DNA from: ZAX-1 sp046533095
GTDB taxonomy: Bacteria > Bacillota > Clostridia > Lachnospirales > Lachnospiraceae
Direction of reading: 5' to 3'
Assembly: GCA_046533095.1 (NCBI GenBank)
Contig: JAJQRA010000034.1
Coordinates: forward strand, 1-64,000
Length of the DNA: 64,000 nt
The notes under the pieces were generated by a model. The model saw nothing but the letters and a program-made list of their open reading frames with translations. It was not told the origin of the DNA and did no database searches. Each line of letters starts with the position of its first letter. Positions within the stretch are counted from its first letter, which is position 1. This document shows, in pieces, positions 16,834 through 26,520 of this stretch. Both the position numbers and the translations under genes were made by a program.

Positions 16834-17224
16834 GTTGTATATAACTCCTTCCTGAATTTGAATATATAATAATAATTATAAATTAATAGTCGTAGTAATA
16901 GGGTATGTTTATAAGTGAATAAGTCGTGAAAGCCTTATTTTAAAAAGGTTTTTTTGTATGAAGGTACTGTATAACTATGTTCGTTTTATCTTGAACAGTA
17001 TGGTATAAGCTGTGAATAAAATTTTTTATTTCAAATAGCTTTCTCTATTAAATTTTTTAATTTTACATAATTTAAGGTTGTTATCAAGATTCATTCACAT
17101 ATAATGTTTATAAATTGTCCACGTTATGTTGAATAGATACATTAATTACCATGATATTCTTTTTGATCGTTTTATTGAACTATTGTATGACTATTTTAGT
17201 AAATATATTAAATTGTGCGTTTAA
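16834..17224. other. dnaA-dnaN intergenic region with DnaA-box-like sites
   Basis: No gene. TGTGAATAA (17012-17020, inverse of TTATTCACA) is a one-mismatch DnaA box. Weaker forms are TTCATTCACA near 17091-17100 and TTGTCCACG near 17118. In Bacillus the equivalent dnaA-dnaN gap is one half of a bipartite origin and also carries the dnaN promoter, so this is probably part of oriC. Confidence 0.6.
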
Positions 17225-18577
17225 TTAATTTGGGTTGATTTTTTTCTTTATTGTTTCAATTAACATATGTGTATTATCGTTTGTATCATATTCGTCTGTA
17301 ATTTTTTTAATACCATGAATAATAGTGGAATGATCTCTTTTTCCTAGCAGTGATCCGATCGTTTCTAAAGAAACATCAGTCATATTTTTACAAAGGTACA
17401 TGGCGATTTGTCTAGGTTTTGCAATATCATTACTTCTAACTTTTGAAATCATCTGGTCAGCAGTGATATGAAAATGTTCAGAAACAATTTCAATAACAAG
17501 CTGAGGAGTTATTTCTCTGGGTTTATCCGGTGAAACGATATTTTGTAGTTCGCGTATTGCAACGTCCATTGTAATTTCTGCTTTTTCTAAATTTGCAAAA
17601 GCAATTAGTTTATTTAGAGCGCCTTCTAGTTCTCGAATATTGGATTTTATATTTGTAGCGATGTAGTCAAGTATTTCATCTTCAAGCATAAATCCATCTT
17701 GTTCTTCTTTTTTGCGTAAAATAGCCATTCTTGTTTCATAATCTGGATAACCTACATCTGCTAATAGACCCCATTCAAAACGGGATCTAATTCGCTCTTC
17801 CAGTATTTCCATGTCCTTTGGCGGTTTGTCTGAAGATAAAATAACTTGTTTTTTTGCTGAATGGAGTACATTAAAGGTATGAAAAAATTCTTCCTGTGTA
17901 CTTTCTTTTCCAATAATAAACTGAATATCATCAACCATTAGTACATCAACAGTTCTATATTTATCTCGTAATTTTGTCATAGCGGATGAATTACCATTAC
18001 GAATAGAATCTATTACTTCATTTGTAAATTCTTCCGAAGTAACATATAAAATTTTTTTTTCTGGTTGCTCATTTAATATAAAGTGTCCAATAGACTGCAT
18101 TAAATGGGTTTTTCCAAGACCGGGTCCTCCGTAAATGTAGAGAGGATTGTAAACATCTCCAGGAGATTCTGCAACTGCAAGAGATGCGGAATGAGCAAAA
18201 CGGTTATTTTTTCCTACAACAAAGGTGTCAAATGTATAATTTTGATTTAGATTTGAATTTTCCGTATTAGGTGAAAATTGATGTGGATGTTTGTTTTTAT
18301 ATGATTTTAAATTTTTTGTTTGTTCAGGTAAAATAAATTCTATTTCATAGTCAATTCCTATAATTTCTACAATTGATACTTTAATAGGGAGTTTAAATTT
18401 TCTTGTAATATAGTTAATTCCCATTTGTTCAGATGGAACAAGTATATATAGTTTGTTGTCTTCAATACTGTATACAGTTAAAGGTTTTAACCATGTTTCG
18501 AAGGAAATATCCGGAATCTCATGTTCGTCTTTTACTGTACGTAGGATTTCTTCCCATTTTTCTAGTATATGTTCCAT
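17225..18577 (-). CDS. dnaA: chromosomal replication initiator DnaA
   Basis: 450 residues. Domain I ends near residue 85, then a short low-complexity linker (KNKHPHQFSPNTENSNLNQ). AAA+ domain III has Walker A GGPGLGKTH (150-158) and Walker B LMVDDIQF; the arginine-rich EERIRSRFEWG follows. Domain IV ends with the DnaA-box recognition signature (SLETIGSLLGKRDHSTI, then HGIKKI). It binds boxes in the upstream gap to melt oriC. It is the leftmost-reading gene from the origin and divergent from rpmH. Confidence 0.98.
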   Translation of the reverse strand: MEHILEKWEEILRTVKDEHEIPDISFETWLKPLTVYSIEDNKLYILVPSEQMGINYITRKFKLPIKVSIVEIIGIDYEIEFILPEQTKNLKSYKNKHPHQFSPNTENSNLNQNYTFDTFVVGKNNRFAHSASLAVAESPGDVYNPLYIYGGPGLGKTHLMQSIGHFILNEQPEKKILYVTSEEFTNEVIDSIRNGNSSAMTKLRDKYRTVDVLMVDDIQFIIGKESTQEEFFHTFNVLHSAKKQVILSSDKPPKDMEILEERIRSRFEWGLLADVGYPDYETRMAILRKKEEQDGFMLEDEILDYIATNIKSNIRELEGALNKLIAFANLEKAEITMDVAIRELQNIVSPDKPREITPQLVIEIVSEHFHITADQMISKVRSNDIAKPRQIAMYLCKNMTDVSLETIGSLLGKRDHSTIIHGIKKITDEYDTNDNTHMLIETIKKKINPN

Positions 18578-19227
18578 ATAAAATTCCCCACTTATCTAAT
18601 GTTTCAATATTTTACTACTCAAAGTCTTACATACTCTATAATAAACCAAATTGGCTAAATTATCAATATTTATTTAATCTAGGTATAGGGGATAGGGTAA
18701 ATATATAAAATGTCTTAATTTTGTGTTTAATAATAAATTATTAGATGTTTATTGTAGCTTTTTAATCAAAAAAAAATTTAAAAATTATGCTAATTAAATA
18801 AAAATAGCAAATTTTTTGTTGCATTGATTTTTGATTAGGAATAAGATGTATAATAATTTATAAGTTTATCTGCATTGAAAAAAAGCTTGTTTTATAATAA
18901 AAATCTAATTAAATGTCTTATTATTAACATATTATCCAATAGTTATAAACATTTTATCCACAAATTGGGGATAACTTTATGTAAACGATAATGAAATAAA
19001 AAATATTTTTTATTTATATAAAGTGTTAATTGATAAATTGAAATTTTTTATTTATATATAGATAATTAGATGATACTGTAGGAATAAAGAATTGTTTATG
19101 TCATTAGATTTATGAAGTAAAGAGATTTTATTTTTCATAATATGTTAATTTATGTTTTTAAATATAAATAAATAGCTGATATTATCATGTATTTATTTAT
19201 ATTTTTTTTTAAATCTAGCTAAATAGC
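18578..19227. other. oriC: replication origin region (oriC)
   Basis: A 715-base gap between divergent dnaA and rpmH, extremely AT-rich. A perfect DnaA box TTATCCACA lies at 18954-18962, with TTATCCAAT at 18932-18940 and an inverted TTATCCCCA-like site (GGGGATAA) about 18967-18974. Long A/T tracts at 18760-18800 and 18990-19060 are candidate unwinding elements. With the dnaA-dnaN gap this would make a bipartite origin. The gene strand switch at this point supports it. Confidence 0.85.
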
Positions 19228-19255
19228 TTGACTTAGAATCATAATTTGTTATAAT
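19228..19255 (+). promoter_or_regulatory. promoter of rpmH
   Basis: TTGACT (19228-19233), 16-base spacer, TATAAT (19250-19255), followed by the GAGGAGGTG ribosome site 14 to 22 bases before the start of rpmH. Confidence 0.75.
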
Positions 19256-19292
19256 TATAATGATGTTTTTTACGTAGAGGAGGTGCATAACA

Positions 19293-19427
19293 ATGAAAAT
19301 GACATATCAGCCAAAAAGGAGACATAGAGCAAGAGTTCATGGTTTTAGAGCTAGAATGAGTTCTAAAGGTGGAAGAAAAGTTTTAGCTGCTAGGAGATTA
19401 AAAGGAAGAAAACAATTATCAGCTTAG
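19293..19427 (+). CDS. rpmH: 50S ribosomal protein L34
   Basis: 44 residues, the normal length: MKMTYQPKRRHRARVHGF at the start, then RARMSSKGGRKVLAARRLKG and a LSA end. A very basic protein of the large subunit. It begins the rightward rpmH-rnpA-yidD-yidC-jag-mnmE-mnmG-rsmG order that flanks oriC in most Firmicutes. GAGGAGGTG upstream is a strong ribosome site. Confidence 0.98.
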   Translation: MKMTYQPKRRHRARVHGFRARMSSKGGRKVLAARRLKGRKQLSA

Positions 19428-19453
19428 GCCACATAATTTGTGGTCTTTCTTCT
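19427..19453 (+). terminator. weak terminator or attenuator between rpmH and rnpA
   Basis: GGCCAC (19427-19432) pairs with GTGGTC (19440-19445) including one G-U pair, then TTTCTTCTT. It starts on the last base of the rpmH stop. Partial termination here would give more L34 than RNase P protein. Confidence 0.65.
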
Positions 19454-19490
19454 TATTAAAAGAAAATATTTTATAAGAGGATAAATTTGT

Positions 19491-19850
19491 ATGAGATTTT
19501 CAGAATCATTAAAAAAGAACAGAGATTTCCAAAACGTATATAAAAAAGGAAAATCATTTGCAAATCGTAGTATGGTTATGTATGTTTTGGAAAATAATCT
19601 TAAAAAAAACAGATTAGGAATTTCAATTAGTAAAAAAGTAGGAAATAGTATTATAAGACATCATATTACAAGATTAATTAGAGAAAACTATAGGTTACAG
19701 GAAGAAATGTTTAATAGTGGTTTAGACATTGTAGTGATTGTAAGAGTTGCAGCTAAGAATATTAATTATTTTGAAACAAAAAGATCATTATTGCATTTGG
19801 CAAATCTTCATAAAATTTTAAAAGATAAAAAATTAATGAAATATCTATAA
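19491..19850 (+). CDS. rnpA: ribonuclease P protein component
   Basis: 119 residues, normal length, starting MRFSESLKKNRDFQNVYKKG with the FxxVYKxG element and basic strand KNRLGISISKKVGNS. The usual RNR helix (RN.IKRL.RE) reads RHHITRLIREN here, so the conserved Asn and Lys are replaced by His and Thr. The protein binds RNase P RNA to mature tRNA 5' ends. Downstream sequence carries a 72-bp tandem array that seems to start as copies of the gene's 3' end. Confidence 0.95.
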   Translation: MRFSESLKKNRDFQNVYKKGKSFANRSMVMYVLENNLKKNRLGISISKKVGNSIIRHHITRLIRENYRLQEEMFNSGLDIVVIVRVAAKNINYFETKRSLLHLANLHKILKDKKLMKYL

Positions 19851-19856
19851 CTCGAT

Positions 19857-20150
19857 GAATAGTTAGATATAATATTGAATTAAAAAATTTGATGAAATAG
19901 TTGAATATAATATTGAATAGAAGCACGATAAGTATTTGATATAATGTTGAATGAAAAAACTTAATGAAATGGTTGAGTATAGTATTGAATAGAAGCAAGA
20001 TAAGTACTTGATATAATGTTGAATGAAAAAACTTGATGAAATGGTTGAATATAGTATTGAATAAAAATACTATGGGTACTTGGTGTATATTGAATGAAAA
20101 AACTTGATGAAATGGCTGAGTGCAATATTAAATAGAAAAATTTGATTAAA
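19857..20150. repeat. 72-bp tandem array between rnpA and yidD
   Basis: Units begin near 19884, 19956, 20028 and 20099, consensus AAAACTTGATGAAATGGTTG, then AATATAGTATTGAATAGAAG, then a stretch ending ATATAATGTTGAATG. The bases around the rnpA stop (AAAAAATTAATGAAATA) resemble the beginning of a unit. No gene is supported in it. Confidence 0.85.
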
Positions 20151-20206
20151 TGAATCTAATGAAATTGTAAGTAATGTATTTTAGGAGAAAAGAAGATGAA
20201 ATTATT

Positions 20207-20416
20207 TTGAAAAGAACATTAATTTTTTTAATTAAATTTTATAGAAAATATTTATCACCATTGAAATCAACAAAGTGTCCTTATTATCCAACTTGTTCGA
20301 CCTATGCTTTGGAGGCAATCAAGAAGCATGGAGCATTAAAGGGCTTTTTTTTGGCTACATGGAGAATATTAAGATGCAATCCTTTTTCAAAAGGAGGATA
20401 TGATCCTGTTCCATAA
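20207..20416 (+). CDS. yidD: membrane protein insertion efficiency factor YidD
   Basis: Core: KRTLIFLIKFYRKYLSPLKS, then CPYYPTCSTYALEAI and the end PFSKGGYDPVP, all typical of YidD, which helps YidC. The start is uncertain. The frame is open from an ATG at 20174 but that codon has no ribosome site. A good AGGAG with eight-base spacing instead points to the ATG at 20196, which is out of frame and stops after four codons (20208-20210), overlapping the TTG at 20207. Either translation re-starts at TTG, giving 69 residues, or one T is missing in the T4 run; with five T the frame would read MKLFLKRTLIF. Confidence 0.88.
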   Translation: MKRTLIFLIKFYRKYLSPLKSTKCPYYPTCSTYALEAIKKHGALKGFFLATWRILRCNPFSKGGYDPVP

Positions 20417-20533
20417 AAAATTAATTGAGGTTTATTAAATAAATGAAACTAGATTTAATAAAACTGAAGTTTATTAAATTAAAATTAATAAAAATTGAAG
20501 TTTACGAACGTAAAGTTCATAGGAGGTTTGACT

Positions 20534-21808
20534 TTGACAGAAATTATATTGACCCAGTATTCTGGTAAAATTTTGGGACCGATAGCACAGGTATTAGGAT
20601 ATATTTTAAATTATATTTACATTTTTCTTGATAGTGTATTTAATATTCAAAATATAGGCTTGTGTATTATTTTATTTACCATCATTATTTATATTTGCCT
20701 TTTGCCATTGACAATCAAGCAACAAAAATTTTCCAAGCTTTCTCAGAAAATGCAACCAGAAATACAAATAGTACAGGCAAAATATAAAGGCAAAAAGGAT
20801 CAGGTTTCCATGCAGGCTATGCAACAGGAAACATCGATTATTTATGAAAAATATGGTGTATCTCCTTCTGGAAGTTGTATACAATTAGTAATACAGATGC
20901 CAATTTTGCTTGCATTATATCGGGTCATCTATAATATACCTGCTTATGTTCCAAGTATAAAGGAAACATTTAGTCCAGTTGTTGAAGGAATAATGAAGAT
21001 TCAAGGATATCAAGATACGATGTCTAATTTTTTAACGGAGGCAGGAGTAAAATTAGTAAAACTTAATTTTGGAGGTACTGCATTAGAAGCTTCAAATTCA
21101 ATTATTGACGTAATATATAAAATGCCTCTTGCAGCATGGGATACTTTTAGAAATACCTTTTCCGGATTATCTTCTCAAATTGATACGTTAGAAATTACAT
21201 TGGAACATTTTAATAATTTTGTTGGAATTAATATTGGGAATGCACCACTAGCATTAATAAAATCAGCTTGGGCAAATCATCAGTATTTTTTGGTTATTGC
21301 GGCTGTCTTAGTGCCGACTCTCTCAGCAGCAACTCAAATGCTGAATATGAAATTAATGCCACAGGCAGCACCAAATAGTAATGGAAATGATACAATGGCT
21401 AATTCTATGAAAACAATGAATTATATGATGCCAATAATGTCGTTTTTTATGGTCTTTTCAATTCCAGTAGGTGTTGGACTTTATTGGATTGTTGGTTCAG
21501 TGATTCGAAGTATCCAACAAGTTCTGATTAATAAACATATGGAAAAAATTAATCTAGATGATATTATTGAAAAAAATCAAGAAAAAGCAAAGAAAAAGAG
21601 AGCAAAAAAAGGAATTGTGGAAAATAAAATTTCTAATACTGCTAAATTAAATACAAGAAATATTAATGATGTACAAAAAAATATAAGTAATGCAGAAAAA
21701 GAAAAAAAACTTCGTGATGCGGTTGAATATTCAAAAAATGCAAAACCAGATAGTTTAGCGGCAAAGGCAAATATGGTGAGGGAATTTAACGAACGCAATA
21801 ACAAATAG
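20534..21808 (+). CDS. yidC: membrane protein insertase YidC
   Basis: 424 residues from the TTG at 20534, chosen because AGGAGG (20521-20526) stands seven bases upstream. Five or six membrane helices. The 60K-inner-membrane core has LLPLTIKQQKFSKLSQKMQPE, PSGSCIQLVIQMPILLALYRVIYN, and a last helix pair around NYMMPIMSFFMVFSIPVGVGLYWIVG. A loop of about 100 residues between helices 3 and 4 and a lysine-rich C-tail (EKAKKKRAKKG) that may contact the ribosome are seen. It inserts membrane proteins alone or with Sec. jag follows 16 bases on. Confidence 0.95.
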   Translation: MTEIILTQYSGKILGPIAQVLGYILNYIYIFLDSVFNIQNIGLCIILFTIIIYICLLPLTIKQQKFSKLSQKMQPEIQIVQAKYKGKKDQVSMQAMQQETSIIYEKYGVSPSGSCIQLVIQMPILLALYRVIYNIPAYVPSIKETFSPVVEGIMKIQGYQDTMSNFLTEAGVKLVKLNFGGTALEASNSIIDVIYKMPLAAWDTFRNTFSGLSSQIDTLEITLEHFNNFVGINIGNAPLALIKSAWANHQYFLVIAAVLVPTLSAATQMLNMKLMPQAAPNSNGNDTMANSMKTMNYMMPIMSFFMVFSIPVGVGLYWIVGSVIRSIQQVLINKHMEKINLDDIIEKNQEKAKKKRAKKGIVENKISNTAKLNTRNINDVQKNISNAEKEKKLRDAVEYSKNAKPDSLAAKANMVREFNERNNK

Positions 21809-21824
21809 GATAGGAGGAAGTCAA

Positions 21825-22448
21825 ATGGATTTCATTGAAGTTACTGGAAAAACAGTAGATGATGCAATTACAGAAGGTTTGATTAAGCTTAGTGCTACCA
21901 GTGATCAGGTAGAATATGAAATATTAGAAAAAGGAAGTACAGGATTTTTAGGTTTTGGTAGTAAACAAGCTAAAATTAAGATATGGAAGAAAAATACAAT
22001 TCAAGATACCGTTAAAAATTTTTTAATTGATATATTTAAAGCAATGAAAATGGAAGTTACTATTACATTAAATTATAATGAAAATACGAAAGTAGTTGAT
22101 GTTGAATTAAAAGGAAGTGATATGGGTGTTTTAATTGGAAAAAGAGGACAAACTCTAGATGCTCTTCAGTATTTAACAAATTTAGCTGTTAATAAACAAT
22201 CCGAAGAATATGTTAAAGTAAAATTAGATACAGAAGACTATAGAAATCGGCGAAAAGAAACACTTGAAAATTTAGCAAAAAACATTTCATACAAAGTAAA
22301 AAGAACAAAAAGGCCTGTATCATTGGAACCAATGAATCCATTTGAAAGAAGGGTTATACATTCTACCTTACAAAATGATAAATCTATAAGCACCCATAGT
22401 GAAGGTGAAGAACCTTATAGGCATGTAGTAGTAACTTTAAAAAGGTAG
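21825..22448 (+). CDS. jag: RNA-binding protein Jag/KhpB (Jag_N-KH-R3H)
   Basis: 207 residues. Jag_N at 1-50 (EVTGKTVDDAITEGL, GSTGFLGFGSKQAKI), KH domain at about 75-150 with GVLIGKRGQTLDALQYL, R3H domain at about 150-207 with PMNPFERRVIH and SEGEEPYRHVV. In Firmicutes it pairs with KhpA and binds many mRNAs, affecting division and cell elongation. Good AGGAGG start site. Ends in a strong terminator. Confidence 0.96.
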   Translation: MDFIEVTGKTVDDAITEGLIKLSATSDQVEYEILEKGSTGFLGFGSKQAKIKIWKKNTIQDTVKNFLIDIFKAMKMEVTITLNYNENTKVVDVELKGSDMGVLIGKRGQTLDALQYLTNLAVNKQSEEYVKVKLDTEDYRNRRKETLENLAKNISYKVKRTKRPVSLEPMNPFERRVIHSTLQNDKSISTHSEGEEPYRHVVVTLKR

Positions 22449-22486
22449 GGATAGATTGTTTTTTTCTTATGTATAATTAAAAATTG

Positions 22487-22528
22487 AAGGCTTTCTCAAA
22501 AGAACATATTAAATTGAGAAAGCCTTTT
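22487..22528 (+). terminator. terminator after jag
   Basis: AAGGCTTTCTCAA (22487-22499) and TTGAGAAAGCCTT (22514-22526) pair perfectly, followed by TTGT. The right arm and following bases reappear twice in degraded form at about 22584-22607 and 22652-22677 (TTGAGAAG.TTTTTTAT.TCGTAAG-like), a roughly 70-75-base tandem echo. Confidence 0.85.
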
Positions 22529-22712
22529 GTATTGTGAGATATTAGGTGTCTTAAGTGTTGATTAATTGCGACATATGTCAGATTGAAAAATATTTTTGTA
22601 TAGTAAGGTATTGGGATGTCTTGACTGTCAGTTAGTTGTGACGTATATTAGATTGAGAAGTTTTTTATATCGTAAGTTTTTAATGAAAATATGAAAGGAA
22701 TGTGTATAAAAA

Positions 22713-24089
22713 ATGCAGACAGATATAATAGCGGCAATTGCTACTGCTATGACAAATTCAGGTATTGGGATAGTGAGAATAAGTGGAGAAGGTTCTTTAT
22801 CTGTTATAGATAGAATATATAAATCGAACATTGGCAATAAAAAATTATCACAAGTGGAAAGCCATACGATACATTATGGTTTTATATATGATGAAAATCA
22901 TATAATTGATGAAGTTATAGTTTTAATTATGAGAGCACCTAATAGCTATACGATGGAAGATACGGTTGAAATAGATTGTCATGGGGGTACACTTGTAATA
23001 AAAAAAATATTAGAGACTGTTATAAAAAATGGTGCGAGACCAGCATTACCAGGGGAATTTACAAAACGTGCTTTTTTAAATGGTAGAATTGATTTATCAC
23101 AAGCTGAATCTATAATTGATATAATAAATGCAAAAAATGAGTTTGCTTTAGATAGTTCTTTAAATCAACTAAAAGGTTCAGTTTTAAATGTAATAAAAGA
23201 AATTCGTAGTAAAATATTACATGAAATAGCTTTTATAGAATCTGCGTTAGATGATCCAGAACACGTTAATATAGATGATTATGGAATTTTATTAGAAAAA
23301 ATTGTAGATGAGGTTAGTGATAGAATAGAAAGATTATTAAGTAGTTTTCAAAATGGAGTATTATTGAAAGAAGGTATTCGTACAGTTATTGTAGGTAAAC
23401 CTAATGCAGGAAAATCTTCACTATTAAATGTGTTAGTTGGAAAAGAACGGGCAATTGTAACAGATATAGAAGGTACAACTAGAGATATTTTAGAAGAACA
23501 AATAAATTTAAATGGAATTACTTTAAATATTATAGATACTGCAGGTATTAGAAATACAAATGATGTTGTAGAAAAAATAGGTGTAAATAAGGCTAAAGAA
23601 CAAATACTAAATTCTAATTTAGTATTTTATATCGTGGATGCATCAACATACTTAGACGAAAATGATAAAAAAATTATGAAGTTAATTGATAATAGTAAAA
23701 CAATTATAATTTTAAATAAGTCTGATCTAGTTCAAGTTACAACAAAAGAAATGTTGGCAGATAAGTTTAAATATAAAATTATAGAAATATCAGCAAAGGA
23801 GAAAACTGGAATTGAAACTTTATATCAAACGATTCAAGAAATGTTTTTTCAAAATGAAATTTTGTTTAATGAAGAAGTAGTTATTACAAATGTGCGTCAT
23901 AAGTTTGCATTGCAGGAAAGTTTAAATAGTTTGAAAATTGTAAAAATAAGTATTTTAAATGATATGCCAGAAGATTTTTATACAATAGATTTAATGGATG
24001 CTTATAAAGAACTAGGCACTATAATTGGAGAATCTATTGATGAAGATCTTGTAAATGAGATATTTTCTAAATTTTGTACTGGAAAGTAG
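22713..24089 (+). CDS. mnmE: tRNA uridine-5-carboxymethylaminomethyl modification GTPase
   Basis: 458 residues. N-terminal folate-binding domain, helical domain and an inserted Ras-like G domain with G1 GKPNAGKSS (about 227-235), G2 GTTRD, G3 DTAG and G4 NKSD, and the C-terminal CTGK (CxGK catalytic Cys motif). With MnmG it modifies U34 of tRNAs reading codons ending in A or G. It is potassium dependent in known members. The start at 22713 has GAAAGGAA upstream. mnmG follows after a 463-base gap rather than closely. Confidence 0.97.
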   Translation: MQTDIIAAIATAMTNSGIGIVRISGEGSLSVIDRIYKSNIGNKKLSQVESHTIHYGFIYDENHIIDEVIVLIMRAPNSYTMEDTVEIDCHGGTLVIKKILETVIKNGARPALPGEFTKRAFLNGRIDLSQAESIIDIINAKNEFALDSSLNQLKGSVLNVIKEIRSKILHEIAFIESALDDPEHVNIDDYGILLEKIVDEVSDRIERLLSSFQNGVLLKEGIRTVIVGKPNAGKSSLLNVLVGKERAIVTDIEGTTRDILEEQINLNGITLNIIDTAGIRNTNDVVEKIGVNKAKEQILNSNLVFYIVDASTYLDENDKKIMKLIDNSKTIIILNKSDLVQVTTKEMLADKFKYKIIEISAKEKTGIETLYQTIQEMFFQNEILFNEEVVITNVRHKFALQESLNSLKIVKISILNDMPEDFYTIDLMDAYKELGTIIGESIDEDLVNEIFSKFCTGK

Positions 24090-24552
24090 GATGACATAGT
24101 ATGAAAAATCTGATGTTTAATATTTTTCAATAATAAATTTTTTTAATTTTAGATAATAAAAATATTTTTAAATAGAATAATTTAGAAATTTATTGTAATA
24201 TTAATTAGCTTTATTAATATATGATGATATGTTAAAGTAGGTAATGAAAGAAAGACTTATTATTTTATGTTGATTTGTTAAAGGAAGTGATGAAAGTGAG
24301 GCTAATTTATCGTATTTAGAATATTTTGATAAAAAGACAAGTTTAGATTTGTTCTAATATACATTTTTAAGAAAATTAAAGCGGAATAAATATAAAAAAC
24401 GAAGAATATTTAATAGAGGTCTTTTTATATATTAAATGAAAATAAGATTGCTTTGTTATATATAAGGTGTAAGTACATATAGAAATAATTCTTTATGTGG
24501 TAATTTTTATGATTATTAAATTTATATTTAATTATATTAAAAAGGTGGGTGT
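24090..24552. other. 463-base AT-rich gap between mnmE and mnmG
   Basis: No gene or clear terminator found. Two related segments at about 24228-24266 and 24272-24312 share TTAAAG.A.GT.ATGAAAG and look like a decayed duplication. The size is unusual because the two genes are normally adjacent. Confidence 0.5.
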
Positions 24553-26520
24553 ATGCTATCTATGGTTGAAAATTATGATGTGTGTATTGTAGGTGCGGGA
24601 CATGCTGGTTGTGAAGCAGCTTTATCTTGTGCAAGGCTTGGATTAAATACAATAATATTTACAATGAATATTGATAGTATAGCGTTGATGCCATGCAATC
24701 CTAATATTGGTGGAACTTCAAAAGGTCATATCGTCCGCGAAATTGATGCATTAGGTGGTGAAATGGCAAAAAATATAGATAAAACATTTATACAATCTAA
24801 AATGCTTAATAAATCAAAAGGTCCTGCAGTTCATTCATTACGCGCACAGGCTGATAAAGCGGAATATAGCAACAGAATGCGATATATATTAGAAAATACG
24901 GATAATTTAACAATAAAGCAGACAGAAATTATAGAAATTTTAAAAAATGATAATGGAGAAGATGGCGATGATAAAGAAAGTGATAGTAAAGAAGGTAATA
25001 ATGATAAAACAGATGGTAGAAAAATAGGTGTTAATTATAAAGTAGGTGGTATAAAAACAATTTCTGGAAAAATATATAATAGTAAAGCGGTTATACTTTG
25101 TACAGGCACATATTTAAAGGCAAGATGTCTGTTTGGGGATGTCATAAATTATACAGGGCCAAATGGATTACAGTCTTCAAATTATTTGACAGACTCATTA
25201 AAATCACTTGGTGTAGAAATATTCCGCTTTAAAACAGGTACACCGGCAAGAATAGATAAAAGATCAATTGATTTTAATCAAATGGAAGAACAATTTGGTG
25301 ATGAAACAGTGGTTCCTTTTTCTTTTACCACAAATCCAAGTGATGTACAAATAGATCAAATATCTTGTTGGTTAACTTATACAAATAAGAAAACACATGA
25401 AATTATTAAGAAAAATCTTGATCGTTCTCCTTTATATTCTGGAAGGATAGAGGGTACTGGACCAAGGTATTGTCCTTCTATTGAGGATAAAGTAGTTAAG
25501 TTTGCAGATAAAGATAGACATCAAGTATTTTTAGAACCAGAAGGATTAGGTACAAACGAAATGTATGTTGGTGGTATGTCGAGTTCACTTCCAGAAGATG
25601 TACAATGTGAAATGTATAAAACGGTACCAGGGCTTCAGAATGCAAAGATAGTTAGAAATGCTTATGCAATTGAATATGATTGTATAAATCCTAGACAATT
25701 AAATCCAACTCTTGAATTTAAAAATATAAAGGGACTTTTTAGTGGTGGTCAATTTAATGGAAGTTCCGGATATGAAGAAGCTGCTGGTCAAGGATTGATT
25801 GCTGGAATTAATGCTTCTATGTATGTGAAGGGAAAAAAGCCATTGATATTAGATCGTTCTGAATCATATATTGGTGTGTTAATTGATGATTTAGTTACAA
25901 AAGAAAATACAGAACCTTATCGAATGATGACTTCAAGAGCAGAATATCGATTGCTTTTACGTCAAGATAATGCAGATTTACGTTTATCTAAAAAAGGTTA
26001 TGAAATTGGACTTATATCGAAAGTTCGATACAATTGGATTCTAGAAAAAGAAAGGTTAATTGAGGAGGAATTAAATAGAATAGAACATATTAGCATTGGA
26101 GCATCCCGGGAAGTGCAAAATTTTTTGGAAAAAAATAATAGTACACCTCTAAAAACAGCTACTACACTAGCAGAATTAATTAGGAGGCCTGAGTTTTGTT
26201 ATGGGGATTTAGCAGAATTAGATCCAGATAGACCATTTTTGAACTATGAGGTAATAGAGCAGGTGAATATTCATATAAAATATGATGGTTATATAAAGCG
26301 TCAAGTGAAACAAGTGAAGCAATTTAGAAAGTTGGAAAATAAGAGAATACCTGATAATTTTAACTATAATGAGATAAATGGGTTACGTATTGAGGCACTA
26401 CAGAAATTAGAAAAATATCGACCAATGTCTATAGGACAAGCCTCAAGAATTGCTGGTGTTTCGCCGGCGGATATATCAGTTTTACTTGTTTATATGGAAC
26501 ATTGTAAAGATAAAATATAA
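24553..26520 (+). CDS. mnmG: tRNA uridine-5-carboxymethylaminomethyl modification enzyme
   Basis: 655 residues, about 25 more than usual. FAD site VCIVGAGHAGCEAAL at the N-terminus, CNPNIGGTSKGH and the SSGYEEAAGQG part are all present, and the C-terminal ALQKLEKYRPMSIGQASRIAG binds MnmE/tRNA. The extra length is an acidic low-complexity insertion near residues 137-160 (NGEDGDDKESDSKEGNND) in the surface hairpin after TEIIEIL, before the normal GKIYNSKAVILCTGT. The start ATG at 24553 has AAAGGTGG upstream. Confidence 0.97.
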   Translation: MLSMVENYDVCIVGAGHAGCEAALSCARLGLNTIIFTMNIDSIALMPCNPNIGGTSKGHIVREIDALGGEMAKNIDKTFIQSKMLNKSKGPAVHSLRAQADKAEYSNRMRYILENTDNLTIKQTEIIEILKNDNGEDGDDKESDSKEGNNDKTDGRKIGVNYKVGGIKTISGKIYNSKAVILCTGTYLKARCLFGDVINYTGPNGLQSSNYLTDSLKSLGVEIFRFKTGTPARIDKRSIDFNQMEEQFGDETVVPFSFTTNPSDVQIDQISCWLTYTNKKTHEIIKKNLDRSPLYSGRIEGTGPRYCPSIEDKVVKFADKDRHQVFLEPEGLGTNEMYVGGMSSSLPEDVQCEMYKTVPGLQNAKIVRNAYAIEYDCINPRQLNPTLEFKNIKGLFSGGQFNGSSGYEEAAGQGLIAGINASMYVKGKKPLILDRSESYIGVLIDDLVTKENTEPYRMMTSRAEYRLLLRQDNADLRLSKKGYEIGLISKVRYNWILEKERLIEEELNRIEHISIGASREVQNFLEKNNSTPLKTATTLAELIRRPEFCYGDLAELDPDRPFLNYEVIEQVNIHIKYDGYIKRQVKQVKQFRKLENKRIPDNFNYNEINGLRIEALQKLEKYRPMSIGQASRIAGVSPADISVLLVYMEHCKDKI

